Positions 26,580 to 36,648 of a stretch of DNA of 64,000 nt are shown one piece after another (the stretch's first letter is position 1; each line of letters opens with the position of its first letter). Below the pieces are notes generated by a model. It saw only the letters and a program-made list of their open reading frames with translations. It was not told the origin of the DNA and did no database searches. The DNA is taken from contig NZ_BCNM01000008.1 of NCBI RefSeq assembly GCF_001514495.1, positions 1 through 64,000 on the forward strand, read 5' to 3'. The DNA comes from Paenibacillus pabuli NBRC 13638. Its GTDB lineage: Bacteria; Bacillota; Bacilli; Paenibacillales; Paenibacillaceae. Made by a program: the position numbers and the translations under genes.

Positions 26580-29500
26580 TTATTGTTCCAATATTCGAAC
26601 CAATATGGTCACCGCTTCCGCCCGGGTCGCAGTACCTTTCGGAACGAACTTATTGTCGCCGCGGCCGCTCACGATGTCCAGCTTGCGAACCGCCTCAATT
26701 GCGCCTTTCGCCCACTTCGGGATGTCCTTATCGTCCGCGAAGCCGGTCGTTACGCCTGCTTCAGCAGAATGTTTAAGCGCTCTAGCGATCATCGCTGCCA
26801 TTTCCGCACGGGTTATACGCGCATTCGGCCGGAAGCTGCCGTCCGCGTACCCGCTCACAATGCCTGCTTCAACAGCATTCGTGATTTCTTGCTTCGACCA
26901 TCCGCCGATTTTGGCCTCGTCCGTAAACGCAGCCACTGAACTTGCTCCTTCCAGACTAAGCGCCTTGGCCAGCATGAACGTAAATTCGGCGCGGGTAATG
27001 GCGGTATTCGGCTTGAATGTTCCGTCCGGATAGCCGCTAACAAGCTTCATGCCCGCCGCGCTCAGGATGGCGCTCTTCGCCCAATGTTCCGCGATGTCTG
27101 TGAACGATGGCGCCGGTGCGTTCGATTCGCCGCTTTCGTCATTCTTCTCGCCTACCGCCATGACCGCAAACTTGGTGAAGTGATCCACCTCGGCCGTAAT
27201 TCGATCGCCGTTCACAACGCTGCCTATTTCAACCCATACTTTATTTGCTTCGTCATAGTAGAAAATAGCGGCTCTTTGATTGTCTTCTACGAGAGACGGA
27301 TCGAACTTCATCGAGATGACGATCGGCTTCTTAAAGTTGCCGGCTGTATTTTTCGTCAATTCAAAGACGTTGCTGATAAGCGTTTCCTTATCGAATATGA
27401 GGTTTGCCGTACTGAGCAGCTTCTCGATCTCGATGCGCAGCTCTTGCTCCGCCGCCCCTGCGCCTATCGTTAGGATAACTTCTTTATCAAGGCTGACCTC
27501 GCCGGCCCGTCCACTCGGAATAAGAATGATGCCGTTAGTCGATTCGATGACGGAAGTATCATTGCCATTACCTGTGCCGCTGACCGGCGTTTCCGGTTGC
27601 GGATCCGTCGGTGTCTCCGATTGCGGAGCCTTCGGTGTCCCCGTCACGGCATTGGAGAACTTGCTCTCGCCCCCCACTCCCACGGCTTTCACTGAGAATG
27701 CGTATTGCGTTCCATTCGTCAGACCGGTTACGGTGTATGCGGTTTCCGTGACGTCCGCCTGTACTTGCACCCAATCGGACGGATCCACCGGAGCCGCAGA
27801 CCCTGCATACTTGTAAACGACATAGCGATCCGCTCCAGCCACGGCATCCCAACTCAGTGAAACTTTCCGGTCGTCCGCCAAGGCGGCAAGACGAACCGGC
27901 GCTGTCGGAACCTGCGACAATGTCGAACTCGGCGTCGCCGTCACGGCCATGGAGAAATCGCTCTCGCCTCTCGCATCTACGGCTTTTACCGCGAACGCAT
28001 AGCTCGTTTCATTCGTCAATCCGGTTACCGTATACGTGGCTTCCGTTACGCTGTCTTGAACCAGCTGCCAGTTGACCGGATCGGCCGGCGCCGCCATGCC
28101 TTCATATTGGTACACGGAATAGGTGACGCTTTCCGCCGAAGCATCCCATTTTAAGGTTACGGATTGGTCACCGGGCGCTGCTGTCAAATTCGCAGGCGAA
28201 GCCGGAACAGTTGCTTCATCCGACGACGGGATCACTTCGTTCGACGGAATGGATGCCGCCGAATCGCCTTGGGTGGTTGTAGCGACTACCGTAAAGGTAT
28301 ACGCCGTACCGTTCGTCAGACCGGTGACGGTGATTGGGCTGTCCGAACCTTCCGCCGTCGCAACAGCTTCTCCGTTTGCCCACGCGGTTACCTTATACCC
28401 TGTAATTTCGCTTCCGCCGTTATGAACCGGCGCGGCAAAGCTCACCTCAGCGGACGCGTCATGACCGACGGCATGCACATCGGCAGGTGTGTCCGGGACG
28501 GTAGCAAGAGCCGAATATACTTTAAATTCCCAGAGTGAGTAGCCGTATGTGGTTCCTCTTTTCGCGCCATTCATCTGAACGTATCTTGCATTCACGGGTT
28601 CGAAGGAGATTGTATCGACTCCGCCGTCTCCGGTTGTGGTGCCATAAACTGGAGTCCAATTCTTCGCGTCGTCGGAAACCTGAATTTCGTATGCCTTGCC
28701 GTATGCGTCTTCCCAATGTAGGGCGACCTCCTGGATGGACTGGCTAGAGCCAAGATCAACATAGATCCACTGCGGATCGGAATAGTTAGATCCCCAACGG
28801 GTACTAAGTGAGCCATCGACTGCATAACCGGGCCCCACGTTCGCGGCTCTGGATGAGCTTGCCACTACCGGCTTGCCTTCTGCAAGATTGGGTGGTACTG
28901 CTTCATACACGTTAAACTCATTAAGCGAGTAGCCATTTCCGGTACCCTGCTGAACTCCTTGCATACGAACGTACCTGGCACTGACCGGACTAAAAGAAAT
29001 GTCTTCGATTCCGCCTTTACCCGTCGTCGTTGAGTAAACATCCGTCCAGATGACAGCATCGTTCGATACTTGAATTTTATAACTCTTCCCGTATGCTTTC
29101 TCCCAATTTAGCCTAACTTTATTGATCAAAAATTGATTTTGCAAATCAACATAAATCCATTCATTATCCGAATCGTTTGAACCCCAATACGAAGTTCTAT
29201 AAAGATCCGTAGCCTTCGAGGCATATAGGTTGTCTTTGCTGGATGAAGCGGTTGCACCTTTATCGTAAGCGAGATCGAATCCGCTGTCGTCGATGGAGGA
29301 TCCCTCATTCAAAGTAATGCTTCTGCCTGTGAACGTATCCTTGCCGAGCGTATAGCTTGTCGTGGATGTTTCTCCGTTCCGATCCAGCGTCACGTTCACT
29401 GTAATCCCCGGTGTTTCGGGATTGGCAACTGAAATACGGACAGGTGCTGTGGATTCGTCAACGATAACCATTGCGGGTTGATCTACTGTGACAGTCAAAC

Positions 29501-31487
29501 CGTCTCTCACCGTCACCGTTCCTGGTTGATAAAACAGCAACTCCGCAATTCCCAGAGACGTATGCCGGACAGCCTGGACGGACGATGTATTCGAAAGAAT
29601 ACTTATCGGGTTGTCGCTCGCGTAGCTGCTGACCTCTCCGGAGGTTTTATTCGGCAATACAATGTATTGGTAGGAAGCGTTTGTGGGATTCACGCCATGA
29701 TCTAGCCAAAGCGAAAAAATCGGCTTGGTAATCGCCTCCGTTGAACTTCCCGAGATGACGTCGCTCCATTTTCCGGTTTTCGTCTCCCGTTTTACTTGAA
29801 AATCCGTCGGATTCGGGAATATATATCCGATATTATCGTTATAGGCCCAGCGTCCGTTAGTTTGCATCGTTCCGTCCGCTATCGGATTGCCGTCTACGAG
29901 AACTTCACCTATCGCCTGACTTTGGTTCAATGTCGTGTGGATCGGCGCGGTATTCGTCGAAGCGATTCCTGCACCAAGCGCCACCATTTCATCATCGAAA
30001 AAGAAGTAGCCTTTCTTTCCGCTTGTACTCAACTTGTTAAAATCAAATGCGGTGGCTCCGTAACGCTCGTTTGTCACTCCGCCTACAAACGTTTTGGGAT
30101 TGTTGAAATTCCCGTCTTTCGTGAGTGCGTACGGGGCCGTCGTACCGGGAACATGAGCCCAGTCCATCAACGGGTAAACGGGTCTGTATTCGTCGCCGGT
30201 TCTCTGAATGGCGGTAGCTCCTTGCGGCGTCCAGTACAACAGGTTATATCCGCTGGGATTAATCGTTCTCCATTCGCCGCCTTTAACCGTGCTGGAGGAC
30301 ATCTTGACCGTAATTCCGTAGTCGGTCCGCATATGGGAGGAGACGAGCGTCTGCCATTGCGTCATATTGTTGGCGTTCAGTCCGTTGCTCGTGTTCGTGC
30401 CGATCATGCGAATATTATCAAGGAAACTCGCAAACTCCGCAGCTCTCTTCGGATTCGCCGCCTGCATCCACTGCAACGGATCTTCATAGAAGGTCAAAGC
30501 CGCGCTCGCATAATCCGGCCAGTCAGGTCCATTCATCCCCATGCCCAGATCGGCAACGTCACCTCTCACGAGATACCGGGTGCCGTCCAACAAATAGGAC
30601 GATAACGAATCAATCGCCGCCTCGCTGTATGAGAACATGGTGCCCGAGGTAATGAACGCCCAGAATGACATATCTCTGGCAAAGCTTCTTCCATAGCCCG
30701 TCGTATAATTCGTTTTGCCATGCATGAAAAAAGACATGTCCGACTGGATTCCCGTCAACGTCGTCGTCACATTCGACAGTACGTTAAACGCATTCACGGC
30801 GTTCCGCACGATCTGGGCATCCTCCAGCAATAAGCCCCGGTACATATAATTTTGATTGTACCAGGACGAATTGGCTCCATCGACAGTGTGAGGGCTGCTG
30901 TCTAACGTGTCAATAATATTGGAGACTTGCGTTGCCGTTAAATAGCCTTCACATAGAAGCGCAATTTTTTCCAGCCTTAGTTGTTTGCCGATTCCGGTCT
31001 CCCACCAGTTGGTTGAAGTCGGCTTTACCGTGAACCAATAATCCAGCGCCTTTTGAATACCATCTAACAACGTTTCACTATGATAGTTTGGATCATTCGG
31101 GTCAGCAAACGCCTGCGCCATCGACTGCAACCGGTCTAATGCAAGGTAGGGTGACCAACCTCTCCCATTGGCGGCGGAAGTTGTACTCGCATAATCGACA
31201 TCGCCCCAGCTTCCATCCGGTTTTTGATTGGATAAATAAGTACCTGCCTGTGACTTGAAGGTCCATTCGACCCGGCCGTTCGTTCCGTCATTTATGATAT
31301 CTTTGGAGATGTAAAAATCAACCATACGCTTTTTCATCATTTTCATATCAACGATTTCTTGAGAAGCATTCGTTTCCTCGGGAGTGCTCGCCGATACGGG
31401 CGAGTATAAAAATATGGACGATATAATTGAACAAACAATAACAAGACATATCCACCTCTTTACAAACCTTTGCATTTGGTTAGTCAT
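26580..31487 (-). CDS. S-layer-anchored polysaccharide lyase family 8 enzyme
   Basis: A 1635-residue exported enzyme. After a signal peptide (to about 34), the PL8 alpha/alpha barrel carries TNWWETGIGKQ (catalytic Asn region) and SFFMHGKTNYTTGYGRSFAR (His, Tyr and Arg of the active site). The beta-sandwich part follows to about 720. Two F5/8-type C (CBM32-like) domains come next, with NEWIYVDLQNQFLINKVRL and QWIYVDLGSSQSIQEVAL. Three fibronectin type III repeats, a beta domain, and three SLH domains (FTDIAEHWAKSAI, YADGSFRPNARITRAEM, ATRAEAVTILVRI) complete the protein. It should cleave a uronic-acid polysaccharide such as hyaluronan, chondroitin or xanthan by beta-elimination while held on the cell wall. 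GGAGCGCATGTG precedes the ATG. Confidence 0.92.
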   Translation of the reverse strand: MTNQMQRFVKRWICLVIVCSIISSIFLYSPVSASTPEETNASQEIVDMKMMKKRMVDFYISKDIINDGTNGRVEWTFKSQAGTYLSNQKPDGSWGDVDYASTTSAANGRGWSPYLALDRLQSMAQAFADPNDPNYHSETLLDGIQKALDYWFTVKPTSTNWWETGIGKQLRLEKIALLCEGYLTATQVSNIIDTLDSSPHTVDGANSSWYNQNYMYRGLLLEDAQIVRNAVNAFNVLSNVTTTLTGIQSDMSFFMHGKTNYTTGYGRSFARDMSFWAFITSGTMFSYSEAAIDSLSSYLLDGTRYLVRGDVADLGMGMNGPDWPDYASAALTFYEDPLQWMQAANPKRAAEFASFLDNIRMIGTNTSNGLNANNMTQWQTLVSSHMRTDYGITVKMSSSTVKGGEWRTINPSGYNLLYWTPQGATAIQRTGDEYRPVYPLMDWAHVPGTTAPYALTKDGNFNNPKTFVGGVTNERYGATAFDFNKLSTSGKKGYFFFDDEMVALGAGIASTNTAPIHTTLNQSQAIGEVLVDGNPIADGTMQTNGRWAYNDNIGYIFPNPTDFQVKRETKTGKWSDVISGSSTEAITKPIFSLWLDHGVNPTNASYQYIVLPNKTSGEVSSYASDNPISILSNTSSVQAVRHTSLGIAELLFYQPGTVTVRDGLTVTVDQPAMVIVDESTAPVRISVANPETPGITVNVTLDRNGETSTTSYTLGKDTFTGRSITLNEGSSIDDSGFDLAYDKGATASSSKDNLYASKATDLYRTSYWGSNDSDNEWIYVDLQNQFLINKVRLNWEKAYGKSYKIQVSNDAVIWTDVYSTTTGKGGIEDISFSPVSARYVRMQGVQQGTGNGYSLNEFNVYEAVPPNLAEGKPVVASSSRAANVGPGYAVDGSLSTRWGSNYSDPQWIYVDLGSSQSIQEVALHWEDAYGKAYEIQVSDDAKNWTPVYGTTTGDGGVDTISFEPVNARYVQMNGAKRGTTYGYSLWEFKVYSALATVPDTPADVHAVGHDASAEVSFAAPVHNGGSEITGYKVTAWANGEAVATAEGSDSPITVTGLTNGTAYTFTVVATTTQGDSAASIPSNEVIPSSDEATVPASPANLTAAPGDQSVTLKWDASAESVTYSVYQYEGMAAPADPVNWQLVQDSVTEATYTVTGLTNETSYAFAVKAVDARGESDFSMAVTATPSSTLSQVPTAPVRLAALADDRKVSLSWDAVAGADRYVVYKYAGSAAPVDPSDWVQVQADVTETAYTVTGLTNGTQYAFSVKAVGVGGESKFSNAVTGTPKAPQSETPTDPQPETPVSGTGNGNDTSVIESTNGIILIPSGRAGEVSLDKEVILTIGAGAAEQELRIEIEKLLSTANLIFDKETLISNVFELTKNTAGNFKKPIVISMKFDPSLVEDNQRAAIFYYDEANKVWVEIGSVVNGDRITAEVDHFTKFAVMAVGEKNDESGESNAPAPSFTDIAEHWAKSAILSAAGMKLVSGYPDGTFKPNTAITRAEFTFMLAKALSLEGASSVAAFTDEAKIGGWSKQEITNAVEAGIVSGYADGSFRPNARITRAEMAAMIARALKHSAEAGVTTGFADDKDIPKWAKGAIEAVRKLDIVSGRGDNKFVPKGTATRAEAVTILVRILEQ

Positions 31488-31527
31488 TCACATGCGCTCC
31501 TTTGTTTAACTAATCTTAAAAATTTGA

Positions 31528-31541
31528 TGATAGCGCTTTCC
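31528..31541. promoter_or_regulatory. Cre-like CcpA site upstream of the PL8 gene
   Basis: TGATAGCGCTTTCC matches the cre consensus TGWAANCGNTNWCA at all but two positions and lies about 40 bases upstream of the lyase start codon, as expected for carbon catabolite repression. Confidence 0.4.
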
Positions 31542-31747
31542 ACTTCATGGATGGAAGACCGTTTACTTGTCAAGTTGCTTTTTGCATCGCTTTCCTCCTT
31601 TCATCGAGACCGGCCAATCGCATCAGCGTCCCGTTATCTATGCCGTTACTTTACAAAGCCCTCGTTGCAACGGCAATTCCGGATAGCTCCAATTTTTCCT
31701 GTAAGCGCAGATTTACGAACTTCCCAAAAACAAACGATTTTACTCTC

Positions 31748-31802
31748 TTGACACACACAAATCATCGTTAACACTCTATTACCGACAGGCAATCGGTCGG
31801 TA
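31748..31802 (+). promoter_or_regulatory. Promoter with TetR-type operator of a lost regulator gene
   Basis: A perfect -35 box TTGACA (31748-31753) is followed by the dyad TACCGAC-nine bases-GTCGGTA (31780-31802), then AAAGGAGG and an ATG at 31820. The arrangement is that of a self-repressing TetR gene, and the gene behind it is reduced to a fragment. Confidence 0.55.
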
Positions 31803-31819
31803 GTAAAGGAGGTCCAATA

Positions 31820-31889
31820 ATGAGACTAAAAAAAGAAACAGATGAACGCTGAGCTATTCGGTCAGAAAGGCTTCGACGGTACGAGTACT
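31820..31889 (+). pseudogene. N-terminal fragment of a TetR-family regulator
   Basis: The ATG with an ideal ribosome site starts MRLKKETDER-stop. In a neighbouring frame the DNA continues with AELFGQKGFDGTST, the classic first helix and turn of TetR proteins. A small deletion has removed the bases joining them, and everything after about residue 25 is gone. Downstream comes a relic of the binding-protein gene on the other strand. Confidence 0.6.
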
Positions 31890-31975
31890 TTAAGTATTCA
31901 GCCCCATTGTAAGGATCCGTACGAACCATCATCTCAAGCGGCTCGATGAAGTCCGCAGAATAGCTAGTTACTCCT

Positions 31976-32214
31976 TTGATCGGGTCTTTGCTAGCGCTAC
32001 CCGTACTGGATGTACCTTCGCTAGTTGAACCTTGGCTTGAATTGTCTGATCCACATGCTGCTAGCATTGATATGGTCAGTAATAGAATGGTTAGCAGCTG
32101 TACCCCTTCCGCTCAAATGTAAGCGCATACTTTATTTCGCTTATGTTAAAGACTATCAACTAACAGAGTTTAACGTAATCCCAAAATACTCTAAAAACAT
32201 CCAAAATTGTTCAA
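31976..32214 (-). pseudogene. Duplicate of the saccharide-2 operon head (promoter and binding-protein start)
   Basis: Aligns base for base with 39640-39908 except for a few changes and a 30-base gap. The gap lies between two TACCCCTT repeats and removes the ribosome site, start codon and first codons of the binding-protein gene. The lipobox stretch SMLAACGSDNSSQGS and SSTGSASKDPIK remain readable but have no start. Beyond 31976 the frame continues into unrelated sequence (SADFIEPLEMMVRTDPYNG), which I do not recognise. Confidence 0.85.
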
Positions 32215-32226
32215 AGAAAATCAACC

Positions 32227-33285
32227 TTATACATAATCCAAGCTATCCAGCAGCTCCGTTATGCTGAATTCACAGCCAGCCATACTTGTATCCGCTGCTC
32301 CGTAGTACATCTTTACTGTATCTCCTACGACTATTGCACCGCAGGAGAACACAACCCCGCCAAAAAATCCTTTCATCTCATACTCAGCCTCAGGCACAAG
32401 AAAAGGTTTAGTTGAGCGTGCAATCACCTTCGATGGATCATTCAGATCAAGCAGTATAGCGCCCATACAATAACGATTGTCCTTAGAAGCACCGTGATAC
32501 AGCTCAAGCCAGCCTCTCTCAGTCTTAAACGGGACTGCTCCTCCACCGATTCTGCCATCGTCCCACATGCCTTCTCGGAGCCCTATTAAATGCTGATGAT
32601 TGCCCCAATACAATAAATTGTCAGATTCAGCTATCCAAATCTCAGGATCAGCATTACTCTTCGGCACAGGTCTGTGCAGTGCATAGTATTTTCCGTTGAT
32701 CTTCTCTGGGAATATGAGCACGTCCTTATTCTCAGGTGCAAATATCATGCCTCGCCGTTCGAATGTAACAAAATCCGCAGTGTATGCAAGAACCTCACCA
32801 ACCCCATAGGAGGAAGCGGCGCTATAGTAGATGTAGTAGCCATCGTCCATTGCTGTAATGCGCGGATCTTCTATCCCATAGACCTCTAACTCACTGAAAG
32901 GATAGATTGCAGGCTCGTCATCTACAGTAAAATGACGTCCGTCTTTACTTCTTGCGATGCGAAGATAGGATAATGAAGTGAGAAACTCCCATTTGGACTC
33001 TCCTCTCCTGCATATAAACCGAGGATCGGAAAAATCATAGCGCTCATCACTCGTGTGAAATTCTAGAATCTCCAGTTGATGGGTATCTGCTCGATAGACA
33101 GGTGCCCTCACAACATCTGGCTCGTAGCTAATGGGTCTTTCAGCAACGCGAAGCAGCATGATGATCTCATCACCATAACTAGTTATTCCAGCGTTAAAGG
33201 CCCCTATTACCTCATACCCTTCCTTATGGGGCTTCACATCTTCTGGCCCGACAAGCGGATTGTTTTCATATCGGTAGATTTTCAA
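32227..33285 (-). CDS. GH130 mannoside phosphorylase
   Basis: A 352-residue cytoplasmic five-blade enzyme of glycoside hydrolase family 130, which splits beta-mannosides with phosphate to give mannose 1-phosphate. The family signatures are IEDPRI with the general-acid Asp, NKDVLIFPEKINGKYYALHRP in the phosphate-binding part, IGGGAVPFKTERGWLELYHG and the closing VKMYYGAADTSMA. There is no signal peptide, so it acts on imported oligosaccharides. The start is TTG with TAGGAGTGACAG upstream. It is the last gene of the locus after the binding protein, permeases, kinase and regulator, and 17 bases separate it from the regulator. Whether it prefers mannosyl-glucose, mannan fragments or a mannosyl N-glycan core cannot be read from sequence. 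Confidence 0.9.
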   Translation of the reverse strand: MKIYRYENNPLVGPEDVKPHKEGYEVIGAFNAGITSYGDEIIMLLRVAERPISYEPDVVRAPVYRADTHQLEILEFHTSDERYDFSDPRFICRRGESKWEFLTSLSYLRIARSKDGRHFTVDDEPAIYPFSELEVYGIEDPRITAMDDGYYIYYSAASSYGVGEVLAYTADFVTFERRGMIFAPENKDVLIFPEKINGKYYALHRPVPKSNADPEIWIAESDNLLYWGNHQHLIGLREGMWDDGRIGGGAVPFKTERGWLELYHGASKDNRYCMGAILLDLNDPSKVIARSTKPFLVPEAEYEMKGFFGGVVFSCGAIVVGDTVKMYYGAADTSMAGCEFSITELLDSLDYV

Positions 33286-33302
33286 TTTCTGTCACTCCTA
33301 GA

Positions 33303-34835
33303 TTAAGTAGTTGAGGACTCACCATGCAGGATCTTTCTATATTCTGTTGGTGTGACCTTAGTAAATTTTTTGAATACTTGTACGAAATATTTATACTCTT
33401 GATATCCAACTTGGCTAGCAATATGCCTTACCTTGTCCGGTGTTTTTTCCAGCAGCAGCTTTGCCTTCTCAATTCGAAATTCATTTAGATATTCATTGAA
33501 GCTTATGCCTACATCCTGCTTAAATAAAGAGCTGAAGTAGTTCGGAGATAGATTAATAAGATCTGCAACCTCTGAAGCTTTGATGTCACTTGCATAGTAC
33601 TTTTGAATATATTCAATCGCACTTTCCATCGCCCAATGTTGATGTCTGGTCTTGCCTTGACCCACGAAATAGGCAGCAGCAGCCATATCTTCCTCAAGCA
33701 ATTGGCGCAGCCTGTTATAGGAACCATATGAAGTAACAGACTGAATTTTAAATTCCCGAATAGGAAATTCTTTATTTCGAACTAACTTTTCATATTGAAG
33801 CACGATCTTTTTCTCAATGTATTGGCATTGCTTATATGCATCTGGCAATAAACAGACGTTCTGTATAAAAAATTCAATCAACTTTCTAACCAATTCCATA
33901 ATTTGATTGATATCCGACTTGAATACACCCTTAATTAATTCATCAACCAATTCTGTGGGCACATCATGCTTGCTGTTCCATGAAAGATTACTTGGATTAT
34001 GATGCGATCGCACATAGGTGAAGCGACGATTGCGTGCAATACTCTCAGTTAAAGTGGATCTAAGATTAGAATAAATGTGATTCACTTTACTTATAAGATG
34101 AGGAGTAGTGTTTAATGCAATGAAGTCCACATTGGATTTCTTAACTTCCTTTAGCAGATGCCTCAACTCTAGCTGAGAGAGCGTTTGCAACCATTGATAG
34201 ATACAGATGAATGAAAGATGCTCATCCAGTTCGATAAACAGTGCTTTTAATTGGTATTGCTTCAATACAGCTTGAATACAAGCGTATTGGCTATCACTCC
34301 TCATGATGGATTGATCAGTCTTGCTGCTTAGTGCAAAATAAGCGTTCCTTTGTAGGAGTTCATTATCCTGATTAAAGAGGCGCTCATCGCCCTCAATTTT
34401 CCCAAAAATGATATTTCGGAGTTCCATCTCCAAATAATATTCATCTTCTTGTTCCTTACGATTGATCTTTTCCACAACTGTACGTACGGTTTCTATTAAC
34501 TCACTAATTTCTACAGGCTTCAGCAAATAACTTTTAACGCCTACCCCCATTGCTTTTCTGGCATACTCAAAATCATCGTATCCACTAAGGAGTATGACTT
34601 TAGGCGTTTTCGGTAGCTTATGAAGCCTTTCAGCCATCTCCAGACCGTCCATTATAGGCATTCTGACATCACTTAGTATAATATCGACGTCCCCATATGC
34701 CTCCAGCCAGTTAAGGGCTTCAAGACCATCCTGGGCAACGCCAACAACTTCTGCCCCGCATTCTTCCCATGGTACAGTCAGCCTGAGACCTTCACACATA
34801 ATAGGTTCGTCATCTACCAAAAGTATCTTTCTCAT
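33303..34835 (-). CDS. YesN-type response regulator, AraC family (saccharide locus 2)
   Basis: A 510-residue response regulator. The receiver domain has VDDEP at 8-11, phospho-acceptor Asp56 in LSDVRMPIMDG, and the conserved Lys in YLLKPVEISEL. The C-terminal AraC domain has ASDIKASEVADLINLSPNY, SSLFKQDVGISFNEYL and VRHIASQVGYQEYKYFVQVF. The chosen start is the ATG preceded by GGGGGAATC; it overlaps the kinase gene by 26 bases, so the two are translationally coupled. It should control the locus in response to the kinase. A longer frame upstream lacks a ribosome site. Confidence 0.9.
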   Translation of the reverse strand: MRKILLVDDEPIMCEGLRLTVPWEECGAEVVGVAQDGLEALNWLEAYGDVDIILSDVRMPIMDGLEMAERLHKLPKTPKVILLSGYDDFEYARKAMGVGVKSYLLKPVEISELIETVRTVVEKINRKEQEDEYYLEMELRNIIFGKIEGDERLFNQDNELLQRNAYFALSSKTDQSIMRSDSQYACIQAVLKQYQLKALFIELDEHLSFICIYQWLQTLSQLELRHLLKEVKKSNVDFIALNTTPHLISKVNHIYSNLRSTLTESIARNRRFTYVRSHHNPSNLSWNSKHDVPTELVDELIKGVFKSDINQIMELVRKLIEFFIQNVCLLPDAYKQCQYIEKKIVLQYEKLVRNKEFPIREFKIQSVTSYGSYNRLRQLLEEDMAAAAYFVGQGKTRHQHWAMESAIEYIQKYYASDIKASEVADLINLSPNYFSSLFKQDVGISFNEYLNEFRIEKAKLLLEKTPDKVRHIASQVGYQEYKYFVQVFKKFTKVTPTEYRKILHGESSTT

Positions 34836-36621
34836 TGTGTGATTCCCCCAAAGGTTGATAGAGCCTTTCCACATTTATATCTTTTGGAATGATCGGTAAA
34901 CAGATTGTGATCCATGTTCCCGATTTGTTAGGTTTATTCCATCGGAGTCCGTAGTTGCTTCCAAAGGCTAGCACCAAACGATCTTGAAGATTTTTGAGAG
35001 CATGCCCTTCATTTTCATGGATACAGCGATTGAACTGCTTGAAAGTCAGTCCACAGCCATTATCAATCACATCAATGACCAGCATCGAGTTCTCTTCATA
35101 GCAGCGAACACATATCGTCTTAAGTGCTCGTTGCATTTTGAACCCATGAACGATCGAATTTTCAACCAATATTTGAATGGTTTTCTTCATCAAGGTTAAA
35201 GATTCGATGGTACAGTCATAAAAGATGTGATATTGCAGCGTATTGCCGATTCTTTTCTGTTGCAGATCCAGATAACTAGATAAGAAAAGAATTTCGTCTC
35301 CAAGGGAATTCCATATTTTTTGCTGCAGATTGACTCGAAAAATACGAGACAATTGTTCAATTAAGATACTTGTCTCTTCTGCCTTCTCCAGCCTCGCTTT
35401 CCAGCGAATCATATCAAGTGTATTATAGAGAAAATGAGGATCGATTTGGCTGAACAATGCCTTCATCTCAAACTCTTTCTGCTTGATCTTCAAGTTATAC
35501 TCAATCTCAATATAGCTCTGAATCGTTTCTACCATCTGGTTGAATCTCGTCCCGAGTTTGCCGATCTCATCCATAGCAGTGACATGAACCCTCACGGAGA
35601 AATCGCGCTTCACCATCCGCTCTGTCTTTCTCGTTAAGTCGATGATGCGACGAATAATAGAGTAATAGAAACCGAACAGCGCAACCAGTCCTAATATCGT
35701 TAAGGTGATAACCATATTACGGATCAACGCACTAATTTGAGCGAGTTGATTTGCTACTGACTTTTCATTGACCACAGCAATTAAGTTCCAATTGACATCT
35801 GCAATTGACCGCTTAACTACAAGATAGTCCTTTTCATCTGCTGAATATTGGAATGATGATTCTTGCGTGTTATCGATATTTTGAAGCAACTGCCCCAGCT
35901 CTGGACCATCATTGCCCACTTTAAGAATGGCTTGATTATGTTCATTCGTCAGATACACTGCTCCACTAGTTCCAATATTTGGTATTTCCACAAGCTTATT
36001 CAGTTGCTGCACATCCAGTCTGATGCGGATAAGACCAATTTGTTTCCGAATATCGTTATAATCATTAATCACTCTAGATAACGAGATCACCTCTTTACTC
36101 TCACCGCTCCATGCGCTTTGTAATTGGTAGGCATCACTCCATACCATACGACCCTTCTGCTGAACTGCAATTGTATTCCATTGCTGCTCATCTCCATTCA
36201 TAGGTTCGCCAGCATCAATGGATTGACTATTTACACTCTCAAGTTTAATAGATGTGATAAATTCTTTGGACTGCAACTGAAAGAGCAAATAACCATTAAT
36301 ATTAGCAATGCGCTGCACCATATCCCGATCATTCAGTTGCTCTGTTGATGTCAACATATATCTTCGGATATCATCATTAAATATTGCGTAGGCTGAGATG
36401 TTCTCCACTTCCCTAACAATAGAAATCAGATTGTTTTCAATTTTGTCCAGTACATCTTGAGTCGATTCCAATGCTTGCTTTTTGAATACTAGATCCATCT
36501 CATAATAGATATAGGTTCCAATAAGCATCGTTGGTAGTGTAATGACAAGTAGAAACACAATGAGAAATTTATATTTAAGGCTCAAGTGCTTGTAGTATTT
36601 GTAAAAAGGCCATCTGAACAT
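34810..36621 (-). CDS. YesM-type sensor histidine kinase (saccharide locus 2)
   Basis: A 603-residue membrane kinase. It has a first helix (KFLIVFLLVITLPTMLIGTY), an extracellular sensor of about 260 residues, a second helix (MVITLTILGLVALFGFYYSI), a HAMP domain, and the His_kinase motif SQIDPHFLYNTLDMIRW with the phosphorylated His. The ATPase domain has NSIVHGF and VIDNGCGL. The ATG at 36621 is used here, although an in-frame TTG at 36636 is also possible; neither has a strong ribosome site. It lies 27 bases after the permease stop and is probably in the same transcript. It is a paralogue of the kinase in locus 1. Confidence 0.88.
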   Translation of the reverse strand: MFRWPFYKYYKHLSLKYKFLIVFLLVITLPTMLIGTYIYYEMDLVFKKQALESTQDVLDKIENNLISIVREVENISAYAIFNDDIRRYMLTSTEQLNDRDMVQRIANINGYLLFQLQSKEFITSIKLESVNSQSIDAGEPMNGDEQQWNTIAVQQKGRMVWSDAYQLQSAWSGESKEVISLSRVINDYNDIRKQIGLIRIRLDVQQLNKLVEIPNIGTSGAVYLTNEHNQAILKVGNDGPELGQLLQNIDNTQESSFQYSADEKDYLVVKRSIADVNWNLIAVVNEKSVANQLAQISALIRNMVITLTILGLVALFGFYYSIIRRIIDLTRKTERMVKRDFSVRVHVTAMDEIGKLGTRFNQMVETIQSYIEIEYNLKIKQKEFEMKALFSQIDPHFLYNTLDMIRWKARLEKAEETSILIEQLSRIFRVNLQQKIWNSLGDEILFLSSYLDLQQKRIGNTLQYHIFYDCTIESLTLMKKTIQILVENSIVHGFKMQRALKTICVRCYEENSMLVIDVIDNGCGLTFKQFNRCIHENEGHALKNLQDRLVLAFGSNYGLRWNKPNKSGTWITICLPIIPKDINVERLYQPLGESHNEKDTFGR

Positions 36622-36648
36622 CGTATCAGCCCACAATCTATTGATTTC

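Noticed and set aside
26473..27033. 186-residue plus-strand frame opposite the SLH domains
   Set aside because: Antisense shadow of three well-conserved SLH repeats.
31768..32067. 99-residue minus-strand frame starting MLAACGSDNSS
   Set aside because: It begins inside the lipobox of a duplicated binding-protein gene whose real start has been deleted, and runs antisense through the TetR fragment. Annotated as pseudogene pieces instead.
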